A stretch of DNA of 64,000 nucleotides. Origin: CAYQJS01 sp964417895 (GTDB lineage: Bacteria > Chloroflexota > UBA6077 > SHYK01). Positions 7,427 through 15,943 of the stretch are shown piece by piece. How positions within the stretch are numbered: position 1 is the first letter of the stretch; each line of letters opens with the position of its first letter. Location: the NCBI GenBank assembly GCA_964417895.1, contig CAYQJS010000007.1, positions 1 through 64,000 on the forward strand, given 5' to 3'. Position numbers and translations under genes: made by a program. Under the pieces are notes generated by a model, which was not told the DNA's origin, ran no database searches, and was given only the letters and a program-made list of their open reading frames with translations.

Positions 7427-9137
7427 ATTTCTTGGCCGGCAGCTCGTGCTGCTCGCAATGGGATCGATCCTCCTGGCCGCCTGCGCGCCCGGGTCCACGG
7501 CGCCTCCCCAGGGGAGCACGCCTGCGGAGCAGGCGACTCAGCGCACAAAGACGCTGCGCATCGGCACCATAAAAGAACCAATCCAGGGCATCGCGGTCTC
7601 ACCCGGATCCGCGGGCAACATCCCGCTACAACATTCATGGATGTTTCACCAGGGCCTCACCACGTTCGATGCGCAGGGTAACCTCCAACCCGCCGTGGCC
7701 AACAAAGTCCCTACAATCGCGGATGGGGACTGGAAAGTCAATCCCGATGGGACGATGGACGTCACCTGGAAGCTACGTCCGAACGTGAAGTGGCATGACG
7801 GCACGCCACTCACCGCCGAGGACTTCGTCTTCGGCATCAGGGTAGCGGGCGACCCGGATCTCCCCCTTCCCCGCCTGGGCGGGCTCAGACTCATGCGCGA
7901 TATCACTGCCCCGGATGCGCAGACCCTCGTCGTCCACTGGGCCGAGCTGTACTACGGCGCGAACCGGGGCGGCCCGTACAGCGTTCCCGCTGTCCCACGC
8001 CACCTGATGCAGGATCTGTACCTTCAGGGCGATAAGCAGCTCTTCATTAATAGTCCCTACTGGACAACGCAGTTTGTCGGGGTCGGTCCCTATCGGCTGG
8101 GAGAGTGGGTACAGGGCAGCTCTACCGAGGCGCTGGCTTTCGACGATTACTTCCTTGGGCGTCCCAAGATCGACCGGGTGATTCTTCGTTACTACAACGA
8201 TCGCATCGTAATGGCGACAAGCCTCCTGGCGGGCGACATCGATCTGGTTGGAATGGGGAATCTCACTGCCGACGATCTTTCGCCGGTGAGGACTGCGTGG
8301 GAAGCCAGCGGGGACGGCACCATCATCAAGACCATGAGCGAGCTCGTGTGGGCGCGGTTCCAGTTCCGCGATCAAAATGCGCCGTGGGTCCGCGACCTGC
8401 GCGTTCGCCAGGCGCTCCTCCATCAGATTGACCGGCCAACCTTCGCCGACACGTTTGATCCCGGCGGCTCGGCCACCGCTGACCTCTTCGTCTCGCCCGA
8501 TGATCCTGCGTATCGGCTCACCGAGCAGCGCGGGTTCGCGCGTTATCCCTTTGATGAGGCTCGGGCGGCACGGCTGTTGGCAGACGCCGGCTGGACGCGA
8601 GGCACGGACGGCATGCTCCAGGACCGCGCCGGGCAGCGCTTCACGATGGAAACGCGGGTCATACAACGGGCCCAGCCCATGGGCGTTGCCCTCGCGGACC
8701 AGTTCAAACGGGGCGGAGTCGATGTTCCGTTTTCCGTCATCGGGGACAATGCCGAGAACCGGGGGATGCAGCGGGCGACGAGCCAGGGCGTTTACCTGCA
8801 GTCAGACCCCAATACCGACGAGGTAGCCGTGCAATTCACGACCGCGGAGATCCGGGGTCCGCAGAACAACTGGGCGGGACTCAACCAGAGCGGATACAGC
8901 AACCCGGCCGCCGACCAGATGTACGCATTGCTCGCCAGGGAACTCGATCCACCTAAGCATCAGTCGCTCTATGCGGACTTCCTGAAGTTCGCGGCGGATG
9001 AGGTGTTGTTCCTGCCGGTCTTTTATAGCTCGGGCTTCGGCATAACGGCCTTCCGCCGCGGGCTCCGTGGACCAGGGGCCGTCGCCCCCATCGAGCCCGT
9101 CACAACCTGGAACATCCATGTGTGGGACATGGACTGA
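7401..9137 (+). CDS. Family 5 solute-binding lipoprotein (peptide/nickel ABC type)
   Basis: This encodes 578 residues from ATG 7401. The frame is open further upstream through a palindromic repeat, but ATG 7401 gives a proper lipoprotein signal: basic MHERTDRLGFLGRQ, hydrophobic LVLLAMGSILL, lipobox AAC. The SBP_bac_5 core is clear (WKLRPNVKWHDGTPLTAEDFVFGI). The tail TTWNIHVWDMD matches the C-terminal motif shared by the other binding lipoproteins here. It would capture oligopeptides or other organic ligands outside the membrane. No permease or ATPase gene is adjacent; the neighbours are two paralogous cupins. The first codons derive from a MITE-like repeat end. Confidence 0.88.
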   Translation: MHERTDRLGFLGRQLVLLAMGSILLAACAPGSTAPPQGSTPAEQATQRTKTLRIGTIKEPIQGIAVSPGSAGNIPLQHSWMFHQGLTTFDAQGNLQPAVANKVPTIADGDWKVNPDGTMDVTWKLRPNVKWHDGTPLTAEDFVFGIRVAGDPDLPLPRLGGLRLMRDITAPDAQTLVVHWAELYYGANRGGPYSVPAVPRHLMQDLYLQGDKQLFINSPYWTTQFVGVGPYRLGEWVQGSSTEALAFDDYFLGRPKIDRVILRYYNDRIVMATSLLAGDIDLVGMGNLTADDLSPVRTAWEASGDGTIIKTMSELVWARFQFRDQNAPWVRDLRVRQALLHQIDRPTFADTFDPGGSATADLFVSPDDPAYRLTEQRGFARYPFDEARAARLLADAGWTRGTDGMLQDRAGQRFTMETRVIQRAQPMGVALADQFKRGGVDVPFSVIGDNAENRGMQRATSQGVYLQSDPNTDEVAVQFTTAEIRGPQNNWAGLNQSGYSNPAADQMYALLARELDPPKHQSLYADFLKFAADEVLFLPVFYSSGFGITAFRRGLRGPGAVAPIEPVTTWNIHVWDMD

Positions 9138-9158
9138 TCGCGCCAAGAGGAGGCCATA

Positions 9159-10040
9159 GTGCGGGTTTCAAACTATGCTGAAGCGGAGTTCATTCGCGGG
9201 ATCGGGTCACGAGGTGGCGGCAGCTCTGACTACAACCAGCAACCCGGAACGATGAAGCCTCTATTGAAGGGCGCACCAGGGCAGCCAGGCAATTTCGAGA
9301 TGGTCGTTAGCCGGAGCGGGTTAGACGGGATCAAACGGTTCTATCCCCGGCACCGGCACGATTTCGATCAGCTGCGGATGGCGTTAGCAGGGTCCGTAAA
9401 ATGGACGCCCGGTAATCCGACGCCCCCTGGGTGCATCACCTACTTCCCCGCCGGCTGTTACTACGGCCCGTACGGCCGGCAGGAAGAGGAGCACCTCCAC
9501 ATCCAATTCGAGGGACCGAATGGCGCGCCGTTCATCGACTACGACTCGCTCCGGGCTGCCCGAGATGCCCTCGCTAAGAAGGGCAGCTTCGACGGTGGCG
9601 CCTACGTCTGGGTGGACGAAAAGGGCAAGGCCCACAAGCAAGATGGCCATGAAGCGAATGCCGAGTACGCAAGCGGCAAGAAGGTGGTCTACCCGAAACC
9701 CCGCTTCACGGCGCCCATAACGATCGACCCCCCGAGCTTCAGCTGGCTCGACATCGAGCCGGGGGTGCGGATCAAGCATCTGGCCACGCTCACGGAGGGG
9801 GAGACGCGCATCGCCATGGTCCGGCTGGATGGGCCAACCTCGTACCGACTAAATGTGCCGGAACAACAATCGTTGCTGTTCGTCACCGAGGGATCCGGCA
9901 CCGCGGGCGGGCAGGCGATCGAACAGCGCGACGGCGTGCTGCTCGAGGCAGGCGAAGAGGGGTTCTTTGAAACGTCAACTTCTCTCGAGCTCCTGCTCCT
10001 GGCGCTCCCCAAGCAGCCAGCAAGTCGGCCGGTGGAGTAG
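9159..10040 (+). CDS. Cupin-domain protein, copy 2 (paralogue of 6249-7160)
   Basis: This encodes 293 residues from GTG 9159, with AAGAGGAGG as ribosome binding site 7 bases upstream and 21 bases after the lipoprotein stop, so probably one operon. It is very similar to the first cupin throughout, and DNA identity reaches 31 consecutive bases at 6781-6811 versus 9691-9721. Metal-binding style histidines are conserved (HRHDFDQLRMALAG, EEEHLHIQFEG). The pair points to recent duplication around the lipoprotein gene. Function unknown. Confidence 0.7.
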   Translation: MRVSNYAEAEFIRGIGSRGGGSSDYNQQPGTMKPLLKGAPGQPGNFEMVVSRSGLDGIKRFYPRHRHDFDQLRMALAGSVKWTPGNPTPPGCITYFPAGCYYGPYGRQEEEHLHIQFEGPNGAPFIDYDSLRAARDALAKKGSFDGGAYVWVDEKGKAHKQDGHEANAEYASGKKVVYPKPRFTAPITIDPPSFSWLDIEPGVRIKHLATLTEGETRIAMVRLDGPTSYRLNVPEQQSLLFVTEGSGTAGGQAIEQRDGVLLEAGEEGFFETSTSLELLLLALPKQPASRPVE

Positions 10041-10063
10041 GCGAGCCCTCCGGACGACCTCCT

Positions 10064-10229
10064 ACTGGGTCACTTCTCATGGACATCGCCATTGCGTCGA
10101 TTGCGTCGTTCCGGTAGGGCGGGGCCTTGTGCCCCGCCGCGCGGCTCTCAACGCGGGCGCCAGGCGGGAGGGGACAAGCCCCTCCCCTACCGGACGAAAA
10201 AAGGCCAGGCCCGTAGGAATTGACCCCCT
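10064..10229. mobile_element. MITE-like element, full copy, homologous to 52790-52954 in reverse
   Basis: The left end ACTGGGTCACTTCTCATG (10064-10081) and right end GGAATTGACCCCCT are imperfect inverted repeats. The interior holds two complementary GC-rich blocks, CGGTAGGGCGGGG near 10113 and CCCCTCCCCTACCGG near 10180. Read in reverse complement, the element at 52790-52954 matches it over essentially the whole length, including GGAYATCGCCAWTGCGTCG after the left end. No coding capacity is present. Confidence 0.65.
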
Positions 10230-10270
10230 GGGAAGTCTCCAAGGACCCAATCCCCAAACAAGAGGATGCT

Positions 10271-11407
10271 GTGAGCAGACGCAAAGTCACTACTATCCCG
10301 GTGCCCGGTGGCATGCCTGCACTGCAGTTGGTCGAGCTCGGCGGGATGCTGTTCTCGAGCGGCATCCACGGAGCAGACGTCGAGACCGGCGCCCTGAGCG
10401 AAGACGGGCACACGCAGTGCGAGGCCGCGTTTCGCAATCTGCAGCGCCTGCTCCAGAGCGCAGGCGCGAGCAGCGCCAACCTCGGCCTTGTCACGATCGG
10501 CGTCCCGGAACAAGCCTACGTCCGTTTCATGAATGAGGCCTGGTTCGCTACGTTTCCGGACGCTCGCGTCGGTCCCACGCGGAAGATCAACGTGTATCCC
10601 CTGCCAGCGGGGACGCAGGTCCAGCTCGACGTCGCTGGTGTAGCTGGCCAAACACCTGAAGCATTAACGGTTGCAGGTTTGACCGATCCAGGGGTGCCCC
10701 TGGGGGTGCGGATTGGCGATGTCGTGTTCTCGACCGGTATCGACGGCCGGGATCCTGGGACAGGGAAACTCAGCGAGGATCGTGAAGCCCAGGTGCGCCA
10801 AGCGTATTCCAACCTGCACGCCCTACTGATGAACGCGGGCGGCTCGTGGAACGATGTGCTGCACGTGTACGCATTTCTCGATCGTCTTCGCGCTCAATCG
10901 CTGATGCATGAGGTCTGGGAGGAGATCTTCCCCAGCCATGGACAGTGTCCAGCGCGCAAGGCGATTCATTACGGCGCTTTCGAGGACGAGTCGACGATAC
11001 TGCAGCTGCAAACTGTGGCGATTCTCGGGCAGAACAATCGACGCGATTTCGTGTTAGAGAACGTGCCTGTTCACGAAACAGGCACTATGGGCGCTGCTAT
11101 CGGCAAGCAAATGAGGTCATGTGGAATATCTGGGAATCCTCACGGCAGGCTCGGCAGCTTGGACGAACAAATTGAGTGGGCCTTCAGGCACATGCAAGCT
11201 GCGATGCAGCAGGCGGGGGGCAGCACGGACAATATCGGTCAGGTTAGCATCCTGGTGCGGAAGTACGAGGACGTTCCAGCAATCATGGAAGGCTGGAGGC
11301 GACTATTTCCGGATCCCTCGGACGAGCCGGCTCATGCGTGGGCTGCTTTCGGTCTAAACCCCTCGAATGCTGAGCTCGTCCAGTTCCAGATCGCCGGCGT
11401 GCTCTGA
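10271..11407 (+). CDS. Triple RidA/YjgF/UK114-domain protein
   Basis: This encodes 378 residues from GTG 10271 (AGAGGA box just upstream); an in-frame ATG at 10220 lies in the repeat end and is less likely. Three tandem RidA-like domains of about 125 residues are visible. Each has the pattern 'G...FSSGI.g.D..TG.lsed...Q...a..Nl..lL..aGas..n...v'. They fall at roughly 1-125, 130-255 and 260-378. Single-domain RidA proteins deaminate reactive enamines/imines; a three-domain fusion suggests an intramolecular trimer. Whether the deaminase arginine is kept in each domain is not settled here. Confidence 0.8.
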   Translation: MSRRKVTTIPVPGGMPALQLVELGGMLFSSGIHGADVETGALSEDGHTQCEAAFRNLQRLLQSAGASSANLGLVTIGVPEQAYVRFMNEAWFATFPDARVGPTRKINVYPLPAGTQVQLDVAGVAGQTPEALTVAGLTDPGVPLGVRIGDVVFSTGIDGRDPGTGKLSEDREAQVRQAYSNLHALLMNAGGSWNDVLHVYAFLDRLRAQSLMHEVWEEIFPSHGQCPARKAIHYGAFEDESTILQLQTVAILGQNNRRDFVLENVPVHETGTMGAAIGKQMRSCGISGNPHGRLGSLDEQIEWAFRHMQAAMQQAGGSTDNIGQVSILVRKYEDVPAIMEGWRRLFPDPSDEPAHAWAAFGLNPSNAELVQFQIAGVL

Positions 11408-11554
11408 ACGAGAGGGGGTCGATGAGGCCTGATCACGGGTGGCGCGCCCCTCGCCCGCCACCCGTCGCTGCACCATGAGGTCGGAAGGTATCGGTATGGT
11501 TCCTGTGCTATAGCACGAAACCCGGCAGTGCGCCGCCTAACGCCATCGATGCGA
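11408..11554. other. Intergenic DNA, no gene recognised
   Basis: I see no convincing gene or hairpin between the RidA gene and the DUF1445 remnant. It may include further decayed DUF1445 or transporter sequence that is too diverged to align by eye. Confidence 0.3.
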
Positions 11555-11724
11555 CCCGGTCGTGTTGGCCGGGAGAGGCCATCCGCGTTGAGCACATCGC
11601 AGGCAGCGGCGAAGGACGCCCGCCCGAGCTGATGCTCACGCACGCCCCGGCCCACATGTTCATCACCGACTTGCATGACGAGGACCTCCGCCAGCCAGCC
11701 GGGAGGTCCCAAGATGCCATCTGA
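11555..11724 (+). pseudogene. Remnant of a DUF1445 hydro-lyase gene (C-terminal end)
   Basis: CTGATGCTCACGCACGCCCC at 11629 begins a stretch nearly identical to the end of the intact gene at 14774-15649. It encodes LMLTHAPAHMFITDLHDEDLRQPA, then a different tail to TGA 11724. Upstream similarity fades into out-of-frame sequence by about 11555. No start or catalytic body remains. The remnant sits just before the ABC exporter genes. Confidence 0.7.
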
Positions 11725-11950
11725 AAACCTCATCGGTCCGCTCAAACTCGACGCTGTGAAACATGCGTTCGCGGCGATCGACGGGGAGATTGGGGCGCGC
11801 GATCGCGGGATGGGCTGGAAACGCTGCCGGTTCGGATGTGCGGAAGCTCTTCCGGCGTTGCCACTAATGCGAGGCCTACGGCCGCGACATAGCCGTCGCC
11901 GTAGCTAGCTCCAATCTGCGAGCATCTGAGTATCAAGGGAGAGACCGACC

Positions 11951-12997
11951 ATGAATCCAGCAACTGCGCCTGCCGTAACGGAGAGGCCGGCACCTAATTC
12001 GCGTTCTCCTCTCGCAATAGAAACCTCGGGCCTGATCAAGGTCTATGGCAGCGACACCCGCGCCCTCGACGGGATCACGTTCGGGGTCGCGCCGGGCGAG
12101 CTGTTCGGCTTCCTCGGACCAAACGGCGCTGGAAAGACGACCACGATCCGAATCCTTTCCACTTTGCTCCGCGCAACCTCAGGAACGGCGCGGGTGGCGG
12201 GCTTCGACGTGGCCACACAGCCACGCGAGGTGCGCAAGCGCCTGGGTCTGGCGATGCAGACGCCCGCGCTTGACGCGTTCTCCACAGGGCGCGAGACGCT
12301 GGAGTTAGCCGGTCAGTTGCACCGGATGCCGGCGGCAGACGTGCGGCGCCGCGCTGATGAGCTACTCGAGCTGATGGGGCTGGCATCGGTCGCCAAGAAG
12401 CTGACCGGGACCTACTCCGGCGGCATGCGCCGACGGCTCGACCTGGCGAGCGCGCTGATGCATCGGCCCGAGTTGCTGATCCTCGATGAGCCTACCGAAG
12501 GGCTCGACCCGCAGAGCCGTACCGCGCTCTGGGAGGAGCTGGAGCGGATCAGCACGGCGGGCACGACCATGCTCCTGACGACGCACTACATGGAGGAGGC
12601 CGATCGGCTCTGCTCCCGCTTGGCCATCATCGATAACGGACAGATCGTGGTCGAGGGCGCGCCGGGCGAGCTGAAACGAAGCATCGGCGCTGATACGGTG
12701 GTGCTTCAGCTGGATGCCAACGACGGCGATCTCGATCGCCAGCGCTCGGAGCTGCGGCGACGATTGGACGGCATGGTCGAGGCGGGTGGGGTCACAGCCC
12801 ACGCAGCGGGCGTGGCCCTGGCGGTGCCGAACGCCAGCGCGGCAATCCCTGCGTTGTTGCGGCGGCTGGACGGCGATGGCGTGCACATCGTGGGCCTGCA
12901 GATGAGCCAGCCGAGCTTGGACGACGTGTTCATGAAGTACACAGGCCGCCATATCCGCGAAGAGGCGGCCGACCAACCGATTATCGTTGGGTGGTAG
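11951..12997 (+). CDS. ABC-2 type exporter ATP-binding protein (daunorubicin-resistance/DrrA-like)
   Basis: This encodes 348 residues from ATG 11951 with AAGGGAG upstream. Walker A GPNGAGKTT is at about 56-64, signature YSGGMRRRLDLA at about 155-166, and Walker B LLILDEPTEGLDP at 175-187, followed by the H-loop (LLTTHYMEEADRL). The C-terminal extension of about 100 residues fits DrrA-type exporter ATPases. It is co-transcribed with the permease five bases downstream. It is an efflux ATPase and not a partner for the binding lipoproteins. It lies between two DUF1445 remnants. Confidence 0.9.
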   Translation: MNPATAPAVTERPAPNSRSPLAIETSGLIKVYGSDTRALDGITFGVAPGELFGFLGPNGAGKTTTIRILSTLLRATSGTARVAGFDVATQPREVRKRLGLAMQTPALDAFSTGRETLELAGQLHRMPAADVRRRADELLELMGLASVAKKLTGTYSGGMRRRLDLASALMHRPELLILDEPTEGLDPQSRTALWEELERISTAGTTMLLTTHYMEEADRLCSRLAIIDNGQIVVEGAPGELKRSIGADTVVLQLDANDGDLDRQRSELRRRLDGMVEAGGVTAHAAGVALAVPNASAAIPALLRRLDGDGVHIVGLQMSQPSLDDVFMKYTGRHIREEAADQPIIVGW

Positions 12998-13001
12998 AGA
13001 C

Positions 13002-13781
13002 ATGGCAGCAATAAGCGCTTTCGCTTACGAGACGTACTACCTGGGCCTGCGAACCTCGCGGCGATTCATACGGGTGCCGTCCAATTGGCTCCCCGTCATC
13101 ATCTTTCCCCTCATCAATCTCCTCATCTTCAGCCAGCTGTACCAGCAGATCGTTCAGCTGCCTGGCTTCGGCAGCCAGTCGAGCTACCTGGCCTATCTGG
13201 CACCGGGGCAGGTGGCGTTCACTGCCTTCATGGCGGTTGCCTGGTCGGCCTACGCGATGGTGGTTGAGTATCGCACCGGCTACCTCGACAAGCTCCGGGC
13301 CAGCCCCATCGGCCGCTGGTCGATCCTGGCTGGGGAGATGGTGCCGCTGTTCTTCCAGGCTGCGGCGATGGCCAGTGTCCTGCTGCTCGTGGGCGTGCTG
13401 CTGGGCGCCACCATCGTGACTGGCGTCGGCGGCTTCCTGCTCATCCTGGCCCTCTCCGGCGCATTCGGGATCGCGTTCGCGGGCGCGAGCTTCATCCCCG
13501 CGCTGCTCACCAGGAGCGAGCAGGCCGGCAGCACATTCAGCATGTTGCTGTTTCCGATCGTCTTCATGTCGACGGCCTTCGTGCCGGAGGCGCTGATGCC
13601 AGCATGGATGCAGGTGGTGAACAGGTGGAACCCGATCACATACCTCATCGAGGCGATGCGCGCGGTCATGGTGAGCGGCTACGACTGGGGCGCCATCGGC
13701 GCCGCGCTCATCTCGATGGGGATCATGGGAGTGATCCTCCAGGGCGCGACCCTGTGGGCCTTCAATCGCCTGGCGCGCTGA
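13002..13781 (+). CDS. ABC-2 type exporter permease
   Basis: This encodes 259 residues from ATG 13002, four bases after the ATPase stop. It has six hydrophobic segments starting at WLPVIIFPLINLLIFSQL and ending at ALISMGIMGVILQGATLWAF. It also carries the ABC-2 signature region (FIPALLTRSEQAGSTFSMLLFPIVFMSTAFVPEALMP region). With 11951-12997 it forms a half-size drug or lipid exporter; the substrate is unknown. Confidence 0.88.
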   Translation: MAAISAFAYETYYLGLRTSRRFIRVPSNWLPVIIFPLINLLIFSQLYQQIVQLPGFGSQSSYLAYLAPGQVAFTAFMAVAWSAYAMVVEYRTGYLDKLRASPIGRWSILAGEMVPLFFQAAAMASVLLLVGVLLGATIVTGVGGFLLILALSGAFGIAFAGASFIPALLTRSEQAGSTFSMLLFPIVFMSTAFVPEALMPAWMQVVNRWNPITYLIEAMRAVMVSGYDWGAIGAALISMGIMGVILQGATLWAFNRLAR

Positions 13782-13913
13782 CTGCCGACCGCGGAAAGGA
13801 GGTCGGCCCAATAGCCACCGGATCGACCTACGTCGCGCGGGACCAGAGAGGGCATCGTTTTAGGAGTCGACGGACCTGCCTTGGATCAGCGAGGACCTCG
13901 AGACAGATAAAAG

Positions 13914-14062
13914 AACTGTGTGCCCGCCGGCCCCTTCCGTGCCCATTGGTCGTGACCATGCGGTCCATTAAAGAGCAACAGGTTGAGCGAGCGATCGAGA
14001 GTACACGACCTGCGCGACGACGACCTTCGCCAGCCAGCAGACGGCATTCCGTGATGCCCCTC
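13914..14062 (+). pseudogene. Second DUF1445 remnant with internal deletion and frameshift
   Basis: 13914-13999 aligns with 15293-15378 of the intact gene (TGTGTGCCCGCCGGCCCCTT), but one base is lost after CCTTCCGTG, breaking the frame. It then jumps to sequence matching 15601-15650 (CTGCGCGACGACGACCTTCG), so about 220 bases are deleted internally. No functional product is possible. It lies between the ABC exporter and VapBC. Confidence 0.75.
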
Positions 14063-14144
14063 GACGCAGACGCGGGAAGATGCATCATGAATGGCAGCAA
14101 ATGAGGTACGATTCGAGCATCTTGCAGTAGGGGTTAGTTTAGGC

Positions 14145-14342
14145 ATGCGTACGACAATCAACCTGGATGAGTCGCTGCTCACCGAGGCCCAGCGGATCAC
14201 GGGGCTCAAGGAACGCACTGCTCTGGTCCGCGAGGGGTTGAAAGCCTTGATCGAGCGTGAGAGCGCTCGGCGCCTGGCTCGCCTCGGCGGGAGCGAGGCC
14301 TCCCTCCAGCCGATCCCCCGGCGACGTACCGAGCCCGCATGA
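14145..14342 (+). CDS. VapB-type antitoxin
   Basis: This encodes 65 residues from ATG 14145 (MRTTINLDESLLTEAQRITG), a ribbon-helix-helix N-terminus as in VapB/DUF2191 antitoxins. The C-terminal half is charged and would bind the toxin. An upstream in-frame ATG at 14091 falls in DUF1445 debris and is unlikely. There is no ribosome binding site; TAGTTT at 14135-14140 could be a -10 box, giving a nearly leaderless transcript. It overlaps the toxin gene by four bases (ATGA). Confidence 0.85.
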   Translation: MRTTINLDESLLTEAQRITGLKERTALVREGLKALIERESARRLARLGGSEASLQPIPRRRTEPA

Positions 14343-14710
14343 TCCTGGTCGACACTTCGGTTTGGATCGACCACTTGCGCCGGAGTGACCAGGCGCTGGT
14401 CGAGGCGCTGGAGGCGGGTCAGGTGCTCATGCACCCTTTCGTTGTCGGCGAGCTCGCCTGTGGCAACCTTGCGAACCGCGCGGAGCTACTCAGCCTCCTC
14501 CAGGCGCTCCCTCAGGCCACGGTCGCGAGTGACAGGGAGGCGCTGGGTTTCATCGAGCTGCGCAAACTGATGGGGCGCGGCATCGGCTACCGCGACGTGC
14601 ACCTGCTGGCATCGGTGGCTCTCGATGGCACCGCGACCCTGTGGACGCGGGACAAGCGCCTCGCCGAGGTCGCCAGAGATATGGACCTCGCCAGCGGCGA
14701 GCGAGTCTGA
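14339..14710 (+). CDS. VapC-type PIN ribonuclease toxin
   Basis: This encodes 123 residues. Acidic PIN residues are D5 (MILVDTSVWID), E38 (VVGELACG), D86 (GYRDVHLLASV) and D105 (LWTRDKRL). The size and motifs match VapC of the 'VGELACG' subgroup, which cleaves tRNA or rRNA. It overlaps the antitoxin gene by ATGA. The pair sits between a DUF1445 remnant and the intact DUF1445 gene. Confidence 0.88.
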   Translation: MILVDTSVWIDHLRRSDQALVEALEAGQVLMHPFVVGELACGNLANRAELLSLLQALPQATVASDREALGFIELRKLMGRGIGYRDVHLLASVALDGTATLWTRDKRLAEVARDMDLASGERV

Positions 14711-14773
14711 GAGGGATTCCTCCATCAGCAGGCCGGCGACCATCGACGGTACGGCGAAACCCTTCGCCAGGAG

Positions 14774-15649
14774 GTGGCGAAGCGGCCGAGCATCCCGACC
14801 GTGGAACTTCAGTCAGGGCGATCCGTGTTGAGTCAGCCACGCGCAGTCGACGTCGGACTACTGACGGGCCGCGAGGCTCGTACGCTGATTCGGTCGTCCC
14901 GCTGGCGGGGGCCCACCGTGTCGATGGCGCGTGGATGGGTGCAGGCAAATCTGGTCGCGCTGCCCGCCGCATACGCTGACGACTTCGCCCAGTTCTGCCG
15001 GCTCAACCCGCGGGCCTGCCCTCTCCTCGACGTCACGGAGGTCGGCTCCCCCGAGCCCGCCCGCGTTGCGCCCGGCGCGGACCTCCGCATGGATGTTCCG
15101 CGGTACTGCATCTACCGCGAGGGCCGCCTCGTCGAGGAGGTGGGGAATCTTCTGGAGGTCTGGGGGCCCGGGCTCGTCGCCTTTCTCCTGGGATGCAGCT
15201 TCACCTTCGAGGCGGCGATGGGGCGCGCTGGGGTTCCCTTGCGGCACATCGAGCTGGGCTCCACCGTGCCCATGTATCGGACCAATCGGGAGTGTGTGCC
15301 CGCGGGCCCCTTCCGTGGCCCGCTGGTCGTGACCATGCGACCCATCCCAGAGCACCTCGTAGCGCGGGCGATCGAGGTCACGAGCCAGTACCCACGGGCG
15401 CACGGCGCGCCCGTGCACGTCGGCGACCCGGCGGTGCTCGGCATCCCCGACCTCGACCGCCCGGACTGGGCCGATCCCCTGCCCATGCGCCCGGGCGATG
15501 TCCCCGTCTTCTGGGCGTGCGGCGTGACACCGCAGGCCGCGGCGGAGCAGGCGCGCCCCGATCTGATGCTCACGCACGCCCCGGCCCACATGTTCATTAC
15601 CGACCTGCGGGACGACGACCTTCGCCAGCCAGCAGACGGGGTTCCGTGA
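14774..15649 (+). CDS. DUF1445 / UPF0317 putative hydro-lyase (D-glutamate cyclase family)
   Basis: This encodes 291 residues from GTG 14774; GTG 14825 gives a start closer to the family norm and is an alternative. Family features are GPTVSMARGWVQANLVALP at the N-terminus, FCRLNPRACPLLDV, RYCIYREGRLVEEV, FLLGCSFTFEAAM, ECVPAGPFRGPLVVTMRP and the C-terminal CGVTPQAAAEQARPDLML followed by HAPAHMFITDL. Members are annotated as putative hydro-lyases acting on small carboxylic acids. It is the only intact copy; two fragments lie upstream. Confidence 0.85.
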   Translation: MAKRPSIPTVELQSGRSVLSQPRAVDVGLLTGREARTLIRSSRWRGPTVSMARGWVQANLVALPAAYADDFAQFCRLNPRACPLLDVTEVGSPEPARVAPGADLRMDVPRYCIYREGRLVEEVGNLLEVWGPGLVAFLLGCSFTFEAAMGRAGVPLRHIELGSTVPMYRTNRECVPAGPFRGPLVVTMRPIPEHLVARAIEVTSQYPRAHGAPVHVGDPAVLGIPDLDRPDWADPLPMRPGDVPVFWACGVTPQAAAEQARPDLMLTHAPAHMFITDLRDDDLRQPADGVP

Positions 15650-15783
15650 CGCGCCTCGGCGCTGCGGCGGTCGAGCGGGTGATATGATGGCGGACTCTAT
15701 CGTGGTCGCCGTCTAAGCACGAGTCGCGCGAGGTCGACGACCTAGATGTGCATTAAGAACGGTGTGGCGGGCAAAGTGGCTAG

Positions 15784-15893
15784 CCCTCACCCCAACCCTC
15801 TCCCATTGCGATGGGAGAGGGGGTAGCTTCGCGCCTCGCCCATTCATGGGAGAGGCCGGCCGCCGGCCCGCAGGGCCAAGGACGGGTGAGGGC
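15784..15893. repeat. GC-rich palindrome (CTCTCCCATTGCGATGGGAGAG type)
   Basis: CTCTCCCATTGCGATGGGAGAG-like hairpin followed by CATTCATGGGAGAGGCC and a GGCCGGCCGCCGGCC core. The same hairpin type recurs at 19552-19582, 20801-20836 and 21207-21242. It lies between the DUF1445 gene and an oxygenase gene. Confidence 0.7.
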
Positions 15894-15943
15894 CGCCTTC
15901 GCGTCGAACGGTTAGCAGACATCCAGCAGCCTGGCGGGGTGCG

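Noticed and set aside
11714..11908. Short ORF beginning MPSENLIGPLKLDAVKHAFA
   Set aside because: There is no ribosome binding site, and the later part turns Arg/Pro rich; no family is recognisable. It lies in decayed DUF1445 surroundings.
11951..13781. ABC ATPase and permease as the importer for the binding lipoproteins
   Set aside because: The ATPase is DrrA-like with a C-terminal exporter extension and the permease is of the ABC-2 type; binding proteins use ABC-1-type importers.
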